In this document: positions 24,014 through 36,600 of the stretch, piece after piece
Position numbering within the stretch: the first letter of the stretch is position 1
Layout: every line of letters begins with the position of its first letter
Assembly (NCBI RefSeq): GCF_048128805.1
Contig: NC_136019.1
Location: 16,185,881 to 16,249,880 of the forward strand
Reading direction: 5' to 3'
DNA length: 64,000 nt
Source of the DNA: Centroberyx gerrardi
Lineage: Eukaryota > Chordata > Actinopteri > Beryciformes > Berycidae
Notes under the pieces: model-generated
Database searches by the model: none
Told to the model about the DNA's origin: nothing
What the model saw: the letters and a program-made list of their open reading frames with translations, nothing else
Position numbers and translations under genes: made by a program

Positions 24014-24594
24014 GTAGAAGTTTTTTTTATTGTTTTTATTCTCACTTATATAGACTTTTACAGTCGCCATTCCCGTGAAAGTTGCGCCGGCCGTTTTATT
24101 TAGCCTCTTTCTGTACGTGGTAGCCGATCACTTGATGGGATAAGGCAGCGCTGTGATGGCTCGACCGGTGTCAAGCTAGCCAAGACACAATATAGGACTT
24201 CTGGTTACAACTTTCAAAATAAAAGTCTGCTTGCTGATCGGGCGTTGTGACGGCTATTTGAAAAGTAACGGAGCTTTTATTTTGAAGGCAAAATCTCTGT
24301 ACTTCTGGCATTCTCGTGTCTATCGCTAGCTAACTTCAAACCGCACTGTCCCGGTGACAGGAGAACGGAACTCGGTGGTGCGCGCAACAACGTCGCCTGA
24401 CCGGCAGTATACCGGCTCCAGGACTCTCCACTGCTGCCATTCGGTCTGCCAGGAGAATTTAAAGTCAGTTTTTTGTTCACATACGAAGAAAAGAGAAGGC
24501 AACTTTATCCAAATAGTTTAGTACAGATGGAGGGTGTGGAGTGAAGTGTGACGCATTACGTCACTCCTAGTGCCACAGTCCCGTCTGCTGTCTG

Positions 24595-24950
24595 CGCTGC
24601 AAAAAGTAGCCACCTCAACAAGTTATCTCCTCTGTTACAGGGTCTGAAAATCTTATTTTTTTTATAACAAGTAGAAAAAAACGCAAGCGGCGTGAGTTAA
24701 TTTCACTTGTTTCAAATGCAACTTGTTTCCAACCTGTTTCAAGAATCTTCTTGCCTTAAGTGTCATTTTCTCGATAGTTAGCTATCCTGCCTTGATTCAA
24801 GACATTGGCTGTTGCTTCTAGAAAATTCCCGAAACAAGTGAAATTGCTTTGGAGACAAGTGGAACCATCTCACCCCGCTTTAAGAAAAATAAGACTTGAA
24901 GACCGAATGTGAAACTAAATAACTCGATGAGATGGACACTTTTTGCAGTG
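24595..24950. mobile_element. Miniature DNA transposon with CACTGCAAAAAGT-type ends
   Basis: The left end CGCTGCAAAAAGT and right end ACTTTTTGCAGTG are inverted repeats, with further inner complementarity (GGTCTGAAAATCTTATTTTT against AAAATAAGACTTGAAGACC). Ends of this type are common in fish hAT-like miniature elements. It lies in the first intron of tdrd7, just downstream of the promoter. No clear target duplication. Confidence 0.6.
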
Positions 24951-26220
24951 TGTGCATTCCTGGACACAGCCTCACCACGAGAACTTCAGAGACGATTTCT
25001 AAGTTTTAAATCGCCATAATAATTTCAGTCGGCAATTAACGGCTACATATTACAGCTGGCCATTGATTACTGAAAGCGAGGCTGATGCATACAGCCTTGT
25101 TGAAGCTGAGGTGGTTGAGGGTGTGTCTCCACTTCTGTCCAGATTTAGCCTATCTTATGGGTCATATAGAATCTGTTGAATTCTTAGGATGTACTATAGC
25201 AAAAATATTAACGAATTCCTAATAGCTCAGGCTTGTATTTTTTGATGGCTAGTTTAACTATTATACAGCTTATAAAACAGGGGAGAATTTGGGACAAAGA
25301 TGAATAAGCTTTTCTTTCTCTTGATTAAATGAGGAAAAACTGGATGTGGCAGATAGTAAATGTTTTGTTTGTTATAATCATGGACAAAGTGGCTACATTA
25401 AAAAAGCAAATACACAGGAATTAAGGAATAACATGTTTAACTGACTATGGCATGAGGCCATTACACCCTGGCCTCACTTCCAAACAAACAAAAAAAAAGA
25501 AAAAACTATAAAAAGTTGCTCTGCCAACATTTCTCATTGCCCCTGCAGTCATAGCAGCGGTTTCAGCCCAACTGAAATACACAGTTGTTTGCTATCTGGT
25601 TGCTTTGGGAATCTGATCAGCAGTCAGAATAAAAACCTGCCTAACAAGTCACCAATTTGTCCCACAGGGGAAATTCAACCCAAGTGCAGACTGTTTCAAT
25701 AAACTGAATAGCACGCCTTTATTTTCAGACAGATTTGAATGGGTTGGCATCATCATCAGCAGTCACACTCAGGCCTAACAGACCTGCCGACTAATACACA
25801 TCAGCAGAGGAAAAACATAAAAGAATGAGATGATATTTCATTGGTGAATGAAATCAAATTCAAAATTGATTTGTAAAGTGCTTTAATCAAATCAAAACAA
25901 GTTTGTCACAAAGTGCAATTGTTGATTGATTGCCCACTATAAATAATTAAGCTTTAATTTATGTACTTGTTTGTTCAGGAAAGGTAGAGCTAGTGCGCTG
26001 CTGCTGATCAATACAGAAAGTTCTTGATCTTCATTTGTTATTTTCTTCTCTTGTTCCATTATTTGTTATGTGCAGCTGCGGTAAAAACACTTTAAGCTGT
26101 CCCCATCTGTGAATATATTAATGTATTTCTGTTTTCAGTTTATTCATTTTGTTTTATTGCTTGTTCATTCCCATGGCCTTTTATTGAATTGCTTTGTTTT
26201 GATTTGTTGTTTTATTTTAG

Positions 26221-29200
26221 ATGGCTGACGCGGAGCTGGTGAAGAAGATGCTGCGGGCCGTCCTCCAGGCCAACAAGGGCGGAGTGTCCCTGTCCCGTCT
26301 GCAGTCGGAGTACAAGGAGCTGACCGGGGAGCAGATACCACACAAACAGATGGGACACAACCACATGGACGCACTGCTGGCCAGCATGCCCTCTGTGGTC
26401 CGCATGGAGCGCAACCGCTCTGGAGAGGTGTGTGTGTGTGTGTGTGTGTGTGGATTGGGCCGGGGTGGTTGGATAGATGGATAGATGGATGAATGTTAAC
26501 ACACATTAGGCCATGATCACATAGGACGTTACATCATTCAACAACTTGCAATCTTGCTATCTAGTGTTAGCTAACCTGAAGTAAATAAAAATGAACAGAA
26601 AGTTAGTGATTGCTCTACTTCCTTTTGAAGAAGAGGATGAGGGGCCCATTATGAAATTGAGGATGCAGCTAAAGTTAACTGTGAGGATGAAAGTCCATTG
26701 AACAGTGAAGTTCACAGGCATGGCGACGCTCCCTATTCATTTGAATGAGAGGCGTGGAGGTCTGCTTCATGTAAATTTCAGGTGTCTGGAGTAAGTGTTA
26801 GCAAATTGAACTGCAGGTGTCCGTTGATTGATGTCTTTTCATGAAACATCTTCGTCCAAGTTCTGCCTGTCCTACCAGAGAGAGCGTTTCAGAAAAACAA
26901 CTTGCATGTATTTATTTTATGAGCTTAGTAGCATTCAATCGAGAATTTATTCAGGAATTAGCCCTGTACCAACACATTTCCAAACCAATGAAGCATGCAA
27001 AATTTTCGTGCATAGCGTTATTAAACGACATTGTCAGTGGATAGTCACACTAAGAGGCAGCTTACTTCTTCTCTGTCTGATATTGACGTAATGCGCGGCA
27101 TGGCTAAAGTGTAGACATGTTCAACTTGGAGCACCATGGGGAGCGTCCCAAAACACCCTGCATCCAAACTGCCAGGTGACTGGAGACTGGACCAAACTTT
27201 TGAAATAACACAGTAGCACGTTCAAAAAAGCGTCCTATGTGATCATGACCTTACACATACAAATACACACACACACATGCACATGTTTATGCACACACTC
27301 ACAAAGTTAATTAACTGATCATAGCAATAATTAACTAGATCTGTCAGTCTCAAGCCCTGAGCATGCCATGACCTCAGGACAAAGTCAACATAATTAGCCA
27401 CAATTTCAAGTTGTCTCTCTCCTCTGGTTAAAGCATCTGTTACTATGACAACGCCAAAGACCCATGAGGTGATGCCAAATAATTATCTTATCGCTGGTGG
27501 GGTTAACAGACATGTTGAACCATGTGGCGAGTCTCCTCTCTATCAGTGTCTGTGTCTCACTCTCTCTCTACCCCCCATCCCTCCTCTCTCCAGATGGTGT
27601 ATTTCGCCTCAGTAGCCAACGAGACGGCCCATGTAGCCAAGGTGGTGGCTCGCCAGCGCAGCTCCAAGAAGACGGGCCGACCCCACCTGGTCAACACCCA
27701 GATGAGGGTCAAACCGGCCGCCCCGCTCGTCCTCAACGGTAAGATTCATATTGAGACATGCCATTTGTTTTAGTTATCAAATGTCTTAGCCTAGTTTTTG
27801 CTTTATTTTCATCAACCTTCAATCCTTCAATCCCTCTAGTTTGTTTTTCTCTGCTTGTAAAGCTTGGATCTAGACACTCAAGCATTTTGGTTAGAAGGAG
27901 GCTCATTTTGGCAAAACAACTACATTCCCAGGCAAAGCAAATTATGGAGGGTTTAAAAACGTCACATAAAGCCTTTGTACTTTGTATTTCTTGGTATCTG
28001 TTAGAGAGACTGCATCCAATAATAGAGGCAGGAACAGAAATGGTAAATTGAAGGTGTTGGATTTGGGTTTACCCTTACAATATTCATGAGACTGTAATCC
28101 AATTTTACAAACTGCACATACCACCTCTAATCTTACAGAATGTCCCTTTTATAAACCTCCACTGGAGAACACACATTAGCTCTATCAAATTACACCGATG
28201 TCCCACTTTTACTGAAGTGCTTGGTGGTGCTGTGGTACAAAGGAAGATAATGTAAGACTAGACGTATTTTGTGTTCTTATTATGTTTTTATTAAGTCCAT
28301 GACGTATTGGATTAAGTGCCATTGAGCGATTACAGTGGATACATGGAGTATACACATATATACACACACATTGCTTTAAAATACACATATAGTGTATGTA
28401 GCGGGACATTTTGATTCACAAAGGTCCACAGCAGACAAGGAGGCTGGAATGCTGACTTGCTCAATAATCTGTACGTATTTTTATTTTTCACAAGCACAAA
28501 TAAAACCGGAAATTAAAAAGATAGATTCCTGAAAAAGTTTCATTTCAGGTTCCTTGTGTGTGGCGGACCTTTGTGTAGTACAGAGTGCAGGAACAGTACA
28601 GTGCATGCTTATAAATGATTTGTGCCATTCAAATGTGAATGCAACTTGGCTGTAACACAACTTTGCACTATTAAAAACACACTTGACTGCATAGCAAAGA
28701 TAACTGAGTGGCCTATGCAAGCCTCTTGGATGAATATCTACACTGCCTATTTTCATTTTGCTGCCCTGCCCTTATTGTGTTTTGCTGCCTAATGTTTATT
28801 TTTTCTTGTATTTTATTATAAATCACTGTCTAGTATTGTCTCTTGGCATTTACTTTTTTTGCCTGAATTAACTTTTTCTGTCTGTCAAGAGGGAGTGAAT
28901 TTCCTCTTGCAGCAAGGCCGTCAATGTGAATAAGAAATTATTCTGAAGGGACCTGCCGAGCTAGATAAAAGTGAAGTAAAAAAAATATAAGATAGAAAAT
29001 AAATAGTCATGTCTTAAACCTAAGGGGCCCGGCAATAGCCATCCTGTTTGGAAAAATGCTATTGTGTGCACACAACATATAAAAGGTGTGCTCCAGCTGC
29101 ATAAACAGTGTGTAAATAGATATAAAACGTGTGCACGAAATACATTAATAGACAGAGCCAGTGTAACTGCACCAACCTCTTTTCTGGTGTTGGAGAACTT

Positions 29201-29855
29201 GTCGGCCGATACTCTCTAACATCCCTCCAGTCTGCATATTGACAATGGTAGAGCCCATTACCTCTCAATATGGCAGCTGCCAGCTATTTCTTACCACCTG
29301 TCAGTAGGCAATGCCTTGGTAACTCATCCCATAAATTGAAATTTAAACAACAAATCTATCCACTATGCCCTATCCAAAGCCTCATTCAAATACATACATT
29401 TTTACTCAACGAAATATCAGGCTCAGTGCAATCAAGTAAATTCAACTAATGACGGTAAGTGAGAGAAATCAGTTCGAAACTTGCTGAAGAAGCTAAATCG
29501 CAAAAAAAAAAAAATGTGTTCGCAGAAATCGTGAAAGTATGCGCACAAAATAATGAAAATTGACTACACAAATGAACTAAAATGAGGGAATGGTATGTAC
29601 TGTATCACTCAAATGAATCAAAATGAGGTCTATCTCATACCATCCACTAGTGCTACAGTGCAGCAGCAGTGCAACAAGGGAGAAGTAAAAAGTCTATATC
29701 GGTAATATGATGATGCAATATTAGCAAGATGCTATCTGTTGGTTTCTGGTGCAGCGGAACGGCTTGTGGATGAATGACTGGCCTATTTTGCCTGTCGCTC
29801 TGCGGGGACCTGCAGTTTCTGAAGTGCTAAGAATAAAAGGGAACAGTATGAGGCA

Positions 29856-29887
<32 letters not shown>

Positions 29888-30222
29888 TCTTCTGAACAAC
29901 TCTTCATTTCATCTTTAGACAGGCATAGGCACACACATATACCTACATACACACACACATGCACACACACACACACATTCCTCTGAACCTTTCTTCATCT
30001 TTTCTCTGTATCTTTGCAAACACCCCCGCAAAAAACTAACACACATGCACATATACAAATACACACACACACACACACACAGTCATTTTTCATCTGTAGC
30101 TCCATTTGCGGTGCATACACCCCCACTAGACTGTGATGCTGCAGAAAGGGGGAATCAGTATTCTCAGAGGGAGATAGCGGAGGTGGGAGGTGGTAGTGCA
30201 GGCAGGAGGAGGAGAGAGAGAG

Positions 30223-30259
<37 letters not shown>

Positions 30260-30572
30260 GAGAGTAAGTAAGAGGGTCGTAGGAAATGAAAGGGAGGGAG
30301 ATGGTGAAATGGGAAAGAGAGTCAGACGAGAGGGGGGGGGGCTAAGAGAGAAAAGAGAGAAGGAGCAAGAGAGAGGGAGTTACACCGATAGAGAGCAAGC
30401 AAGAAGGGGGTAAGAGAGTGAGGGAGGTAGGGGAGGGGGAAGGCAGAAGATAGGGAAGGAGGGAGTCAGAGAGAGAGAGAGGGGTGTTGAGATTTCAGAC
30501 TAATACAGCCTCATAGCAGCCAAGATTCAGCTGCAAGCGAAGAGCAGCTGATTCACAAACCACCACAGCCTC

Positions 30573-30607
<35 letters not shown>

Positions 30608-30860
30608 CTCTCTCTCTAATCTCATCCTTCCTTCACTGGCTGGGATATTGATATTCAGGCAGAGACAAACCGGTGACTGTGCTTCCATGCTGGTGAGGTG
30701 ACGCTGCGTCTGCTCTGTGCTCTGACTGTGTGTGTGTGTGTGTGTGCGTGCATTTGCGTGTGGGTGTGTGTGTGTGTGTGTTTGACCTTGCCTATATTTG
30801 TGTGTGCATTCAAGCTTGTGCCTGTCTGTATGTGTCTGTATGTGTCTGCAAGTGTCTGGT

Positions 30861-30895
<35 letters not shown>

Positions 30896-33002
30896 ACCTG
30901 CAGAGCTACAAAACGATATTGATTGATTGATTGATTGCTTGTTGCCAATAACCCATATAAACAGCATATCCACTCAAGTTCGGTGGGCAACAAAGTCTGA
31001 ATCTATAGGGAGGAGAGAAAGAGAGAGAGAGACAGAACAAGAGAGAGAAAGGAAAGAGGTTAAGATAGAAATTGCCTATTGATCAGTTTTGAAGACATAG
31101 GCTGATGAAGCTGCTTGCTGCACTCTGTCACTGGAAAGAAATAACATTCTGTAGAGAGAGGAGAGAGGTTAAGAAAGGAGGAGTGCCTGGGAAGAAAGTA
31201 CTAGATTTTGAAAGAGTGAGGAAAGAATAAGAGAGAAGAGCAGGAGGAGGAGGTACAGAAAGTGAAGAAGGAGAGTCGGAGTGGAAGTGACTAAGGGATA
31301 CGAACAAGGAGGAATAGTGGTGATGTCACTTTTCAGAAATGTGATGTCATGCTGACCAGTGTGTGTGTGTGTGTGTGTGTGTGTGTACACAAGTCCCACT
31401 TTTCTTCCTTCTTCCTGGCTGCACTACTGCTGCGCTATTGCTCCTCCCCCACAAGGATTTGTTTGGAAAGTCTTGCAGTTCTGATGCAGGGAACGACACA
31501 GAGTGGGAATGCAAAAAAAAAGGGACTTGCTGTTGTCAGGTGAAAGCCTTGTATCTCCAAAAGTGAATTAAGATTTACAGAATTAGTGTTAGACTGATGA
31601 CTATGCATTTTTAAAATCATACAGTAGGTTTTGAGAAGGTTTTAAGTCCATGGCTCGTCCAATTTTCATCCTCCAATTCAAGAAAAAACATGAAACTCAC
31701 CAAGTTTTTTAATCTTTATTCATCCAGATAAAGTGGACTGAGCATAAATGATCATTTTCAGCAACATCAAGTCAAGTTTATATAGCCCTTCACCACAAAA
31801 GCATTCTCGAAGGACTTTACGAAAAGCAAGTCTACCTAGATCTAACAAATCAACAACCAGTCACAGAACAAAATGATGCAATACAGTGTAAAAACAAAGT
31901 AAAACACAAAGCATGTTGGAAGACATATCAGGTCTACCAAACCTATCTAGCCTAGCCTACCCAGCACCACCAACCGTAGACCCTCAGTGAAGAGGAAAAA
32001 CTCCCAAGAAAAAACCTTATAAGGAAAAAAATGGAAGAGGGATCCCCCACCAGGAGGCTGAGTGTGCAATAGGTGCCGGGACAAAACAATAAAATGGAAA
32101 ATAACATGGACAATTCTGAGATAACAAAGCAAGTAAGACAAGGAGAAACATCAACATCCTGATATCCTATAGCATGAGTGCAGGACAGATGCAGGGCTTG
32201 GATGCTCCAGTATTTCGGGATGATGTCATCTTTAATTTGCGACGTGGCGTCGGTGCTGCTGGCTGGCTGGCTGATTAAAACTATGCTGTTAGTCATCAGA
32301 TCGACTGTGTCTATAGACACTGAACTCTCTGTGACGCTGCAGCCTCCAGACAGACAGACCGCTCTGTCTCAGCATCAGGTTTAGCTGTGCCAGTGTGTGT
32401 GTGTGTGTGTGTGTGTGTCGGTGTGTGTCAGTGTATGTGTGATTGTGGCCATGGATTTGCATGTGAACCACATTTGCTCCTATCTTGCCATGTGTGCTTT
32501 ATAGACGCATGTAACTATTCCATAATTTCATCCCTGTCTCTCTCTCTCTCTCTCCACAGCCAAACCTCAGACCTCTCTGAGGCAGCCGGACCACCGCGGG
32601 CGAGGCGGTGGGAGAGGAGGGGGCGGCGGCCGCGGTGCGGGACATGGCGACTTCAGACAGGCGAGGGACATGAGGGACGGCCAATCCGAGGGCAAGGGCG
32701 GGACGCATCCGAACAAGTCGTCCAATCAGAACACGCCCACCCGGAAAGCGAACGCAACTACAGAGAAGTGAGTGGAGGAGAAGGCTAGGAGCAAGAGGGG
32801 TGTAAGCAGAGGGAGACATATGAGAATTTTAATACAAATATTCTCTTAAGAGACTTTTGACTTAAATCCAGGCAAAAATACAGTAAAAAGTAAATATTGG
32901 GACTGTGAGCTGAAGTTAGTCTTTTAATTTACCTCGCTGTAAACTCCAAAACAGCATTTCTGAGTCTCTGCAGCTTTTTTCCCATGTAAACCCCCTCTAC
33001 AC

Positions 33003-33054
<52 letters not shown>

Positions 33055-33434
33055 CTGCAGCCCCCCCATAAACATCCATTACACTGACAGAAGTCATTAA
33101 GCAGTTCCCCAGGGTGCCGAATATTCCCAGAGAGATGTTCCTCTGGCTTAACAACCAAGAACAAGTGAAAGCGAGTGGAGTGAGAGAGAGAGAAAGAAAG
33201 AAAGAAAAAAAGAAATAATTGGTTTCATCTCTGACGCTGACTATTTTCATACTGTTGCTCAGGTGTTGCACAGCAAAAGAACAGTGGAAGCAGAGGGAGG
33301 AGAAGAGGGATTTGGCATGTCCCTCTTGTTTTTTTTTTCTTTTCTTATTTTTCAGTGATTTTTTTATCTGCTCTTTTGCTTCCCTTTACTCTTTCATTCT
33401 GCTCCCTCCTTATGGATTCTTCCTGTTTTTACCC

Positions 33435-33466
<32 letters not shown>

Positions 33467-33617
33467 TCGGTGCTGTCTACTTTCAGTGCTGTCTTCGGTG
33501 CTGTCCCTCTTGTTTTTTTTTCTTTTCTTATTTTTCAGTGATTTTTTTATCTGCTCTTTTGCTTCCCTTTACTCTTCCATTCTGCTCCCTCCTTATGGAT
33601 TCTTCCTGTTTTTACCC

Positions 33618-33661
<44 letters not shown>

Positions 33662-36600
33662 TCGGTGCTGTCTCTTTCTATGCCTCATGCCCCCCCGCCC
33701 CCGCCCCCATCCTCCCTCCCGTGTGGTCTGAGCTGAATCAGAATAGGCTGCTGGTGAATGGGAGGCTGGTTGAACTCTGGCTGGTTTCGGAGAGCAAACA
33801 GCCTCCCCACTGCTGCTTATTCAGCACTGGGCTGATGATGTGCTCTCTAGTTTATTCTGCCTCTCTCTCTCTCTCTCTCTACATCTTTCCCCTTCACTCT
33901 CGCTTCCTCTCTCTTTGCCCGCACTCTTTCATCTACTTGGTTCTCGCTCTTTCACTGATCCCTCCTATCGTTTCTCCTTTTTTATCCCCTTTGTTCTCCC
34001 TTCTCTCGTTCATTCTCTCTGTCAATCCATCTATAGATTGATATTGCTCATACTCATTCAAAATGCCCCATAGTATCCTGTTGTACTTTCTTTTCTTGAG
34101 TATAAAAGTCCATTCCGTCTTCCTTTTCTTTCTTTGCTTCCTATCTCTCCTTTGATCCCCCCTCTCTGTTTATAGACCCAATCGATATTTCCACTTCTGA
34201 GATTGATAGTCTTTCCAGTAGATTCTGACCTCTACTGGCAGCCACCTTGACCCCCAGTGAGTTAAAGACCTGATTCATTGTTGTTAAAGCAATGCAAGCT
34301 GTCCATCTAGCTGCATTGCTCAAACAATGAATCAGGATGAATTCAACTCATTGACTTTAAACTGGTTCTCCCGGTTACATCCATCCGTGGCTCTGTGTGT
34401 CTGTCCGCTATGAAAACAACTGACATCAGTCCTCTGTCTGTGTCACTCTATGGGTGCCCTGTGTACCGGCGGCCCTCTGCAGCACAATGGGGCGTCAGGG
34501 TGGGAAGCCTGGTGCGCTGGCAGGGGACGCGAGCCCGGCGCTGGGGGGACGTGAGCCCTCGCTAATCCCCGTTCTATTCTCTGGTAGATTAACGCTTCTA
34601 AACCGACACAGAGTGAATCAGCACATCTCTCTGTATGCCTCTAGATCTACCACTGGGCAGTATGCAGCCGCGCAAGCTTTATCATCGTTTGTGTATGTGT
34701 GTGTGTGTGTCTGTGCCTGTGGGACGCCTGGCATTGCAAGAGGTGAATTCAGCAAAGTAGATGAAATGAGAGAGCCAACACAGAATTACAGTTTAACAAA
34801 AACGTTTATTAAAAGCACAGGGGAGGGGAAGGGGAGGAACTGGAGCTAAGCTTCTTCTGGGATGGGGTACATTTGTGGGGGGTTCAGGCAAATGCCTGGG
34901 GGAAAAAAAACATGAGGCGAGGGGCGTGAGACTGGGCTGGGTAACTTTTCAAGTCCATGTTACAAGCTGCGATCCCAAAAATGTCACTCCCATTCAAGCC
35001 ACAGGTTCCTTTGTCGAGACATTTGCAATGCCACAAGCAAAATCTAGCGCACAGAGCAGTCTTCAGTCCAACAGCTTCCAGAAAATTCACAGTTTGCTAT
35101 TTTATTTTTCATCAAAGAGTGCAACCCGAGATGCTGAAACCGGGCCCTTGTGGCTATTATAAAGTACTGGCTAAAGACCAAAGGTGAATGTGTTTTTGTT
35201 GTCCAGGCCTTTAGGACTTAGACCAGCGAAATCAGTGTCATCTTTTAATTCACCTCATAAAATAACTTCCTGAGAATGAGTGAAATTGGAGAAAGGCTGA
35301 AGCAAAGCAGTTGCTGTACCCATTGATCTGATTTGAGAGCAGGCTCCAAACCAACAGGCATGATAGTGGAGGGGAGGAGAGGACAGGGGAAGGGTGGAGA
35401 CAGGGAGAAGATGGCTGCCACCGAATAAGGGAAAACCGCCACACACATGAAGCAGCGATCATCTACAAGACAACAATACCAAAACTCTACTCCAGCCGTG
35501 TTATGTGTGCCAAAACAGCTAAATGCTTTACACAAGGTAGAGCTCTTTCTACGCATTCTTATTCTTTGGTTGTCCAGGAGCAACTAAGCTGCCGCCACAT
35601 ACAGTGCAGCACAGTATCCACTCTGATGACCCATTGTTCTAGACCAATGGGGGACGGAGACTATCAGTTTGATTAATGGTTTGTGGTGCTGAGTAAAAGC
35701 AAACATGGCTTGTCTTGCACAGAGCTCAGGCCTCTGTTATCTGACTAGAGTTTGTAATACTACCAGGGTCCTTCTCTTCTCTTCTCTTCTCTTCTCTACT
35801 CTTCTCTTCTCTTCTCTTCTCTTCTCTTCTCTTCCCTATCTTCTCTTCTCTTCTCAACACTTCTCCTTGTTCTGTTCTCTTGTGTCCAGGTCAGACAAGA
35901 GGATGACCCTCCCGTCACGGTTTCAGAAGGAGGTGCACGCTCACCTTTCCAGAAACTCCCAACAGACTAGCTGTAAGTAGGACAGTCCGCTTTTGTTTTC
36001 TAAAAATACAACATTTTGTATCGCTTTTTGTCCTCTAAACAGAAGCAAATGTTACCAGGAACTCAATTACTTTAGACAATTCAATCCCAGGCCACCCATT
36101 CTAAACACCAGAAGAAGACATACCAAAAGAAATCTAACATAACCTTATAGTTAGACATGAGAAAAAGATATATTTTAAAAGGTTTCAAGTTGTCAGCTCC
36201 CAGGTGTGAGTGTGTGTATCTGTATGAGCCTCCCTCCTCTTTAACTACTCTCCCATAGGCCTTTGGTTTAACTAAGAATCTGTTTCTGTCCATGTTGCCT
36301 GGTTGAATAACGGTTATATCCTACATAGCCTGGGGCTAAGCGTTGGCCTGTAATGAACTGCATAGCTTCGAGACACATGTGTTAAAGGCCCCAGTCATTT
36401 CAGACATGTTAAAGCTCCTAGTCATTTCAGTCCTTTATAGACAGAGGCGACTGTTAAAGCCGTGGTGCTGACTGTTTCAAGAGCCTCTGCTTCCTGGATG
36501 TAAAGAGACCCCCCTAAGTGAGGAAGGAAGAGGAAGATATATTAATGTGAAGACCTTGTAGAAGACAAGCAAGACCAGAGCATGAAAGCGCAAGATACTG

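Larger units (their letters stand above)
27739..32559 (+). other. tdrd7: tdrd7 intron 2: no coding exon seen
   Basis: A 4.8 kb intron. Exon 2 ends in phase 1 and exon 3 resumes in the matching phase, so no exon is needed in between. It holds many dinucleotide tracts (CA at 29858-29886 and about 29950-30081, GA at 30209-30257, CT at 30573-30617, TG at 30729-30781, 30864-30895, 31360-31386 and 32394-32418) and a retroposon fragment (31772-32090). Confidence 0.7.

Noticed and set aside
30045..30993. Open frames of 112-148 codons with Arg-Glu or Thr-His repeats
   Set aside because: They are translations of GA, CT and CA/TG microsatellites on both strands.
33219..34041. Long plus-strand open frames rich in Phe, Leu and Ser (170 and 228 codons)
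   Set aside because: They read through a tandem duplication with (TTTC)n tracts inside tdrd7 intron 3. The composition is that of the repeat and there is no domain or splice support.
34440..34600. GC-rich stretch with a 131-codon frame in tdrd7 intron 3
   Set aside because: No acceptor/donor pair fits the phases of exons 3 and 4, and the frame soon enters a TG tract.
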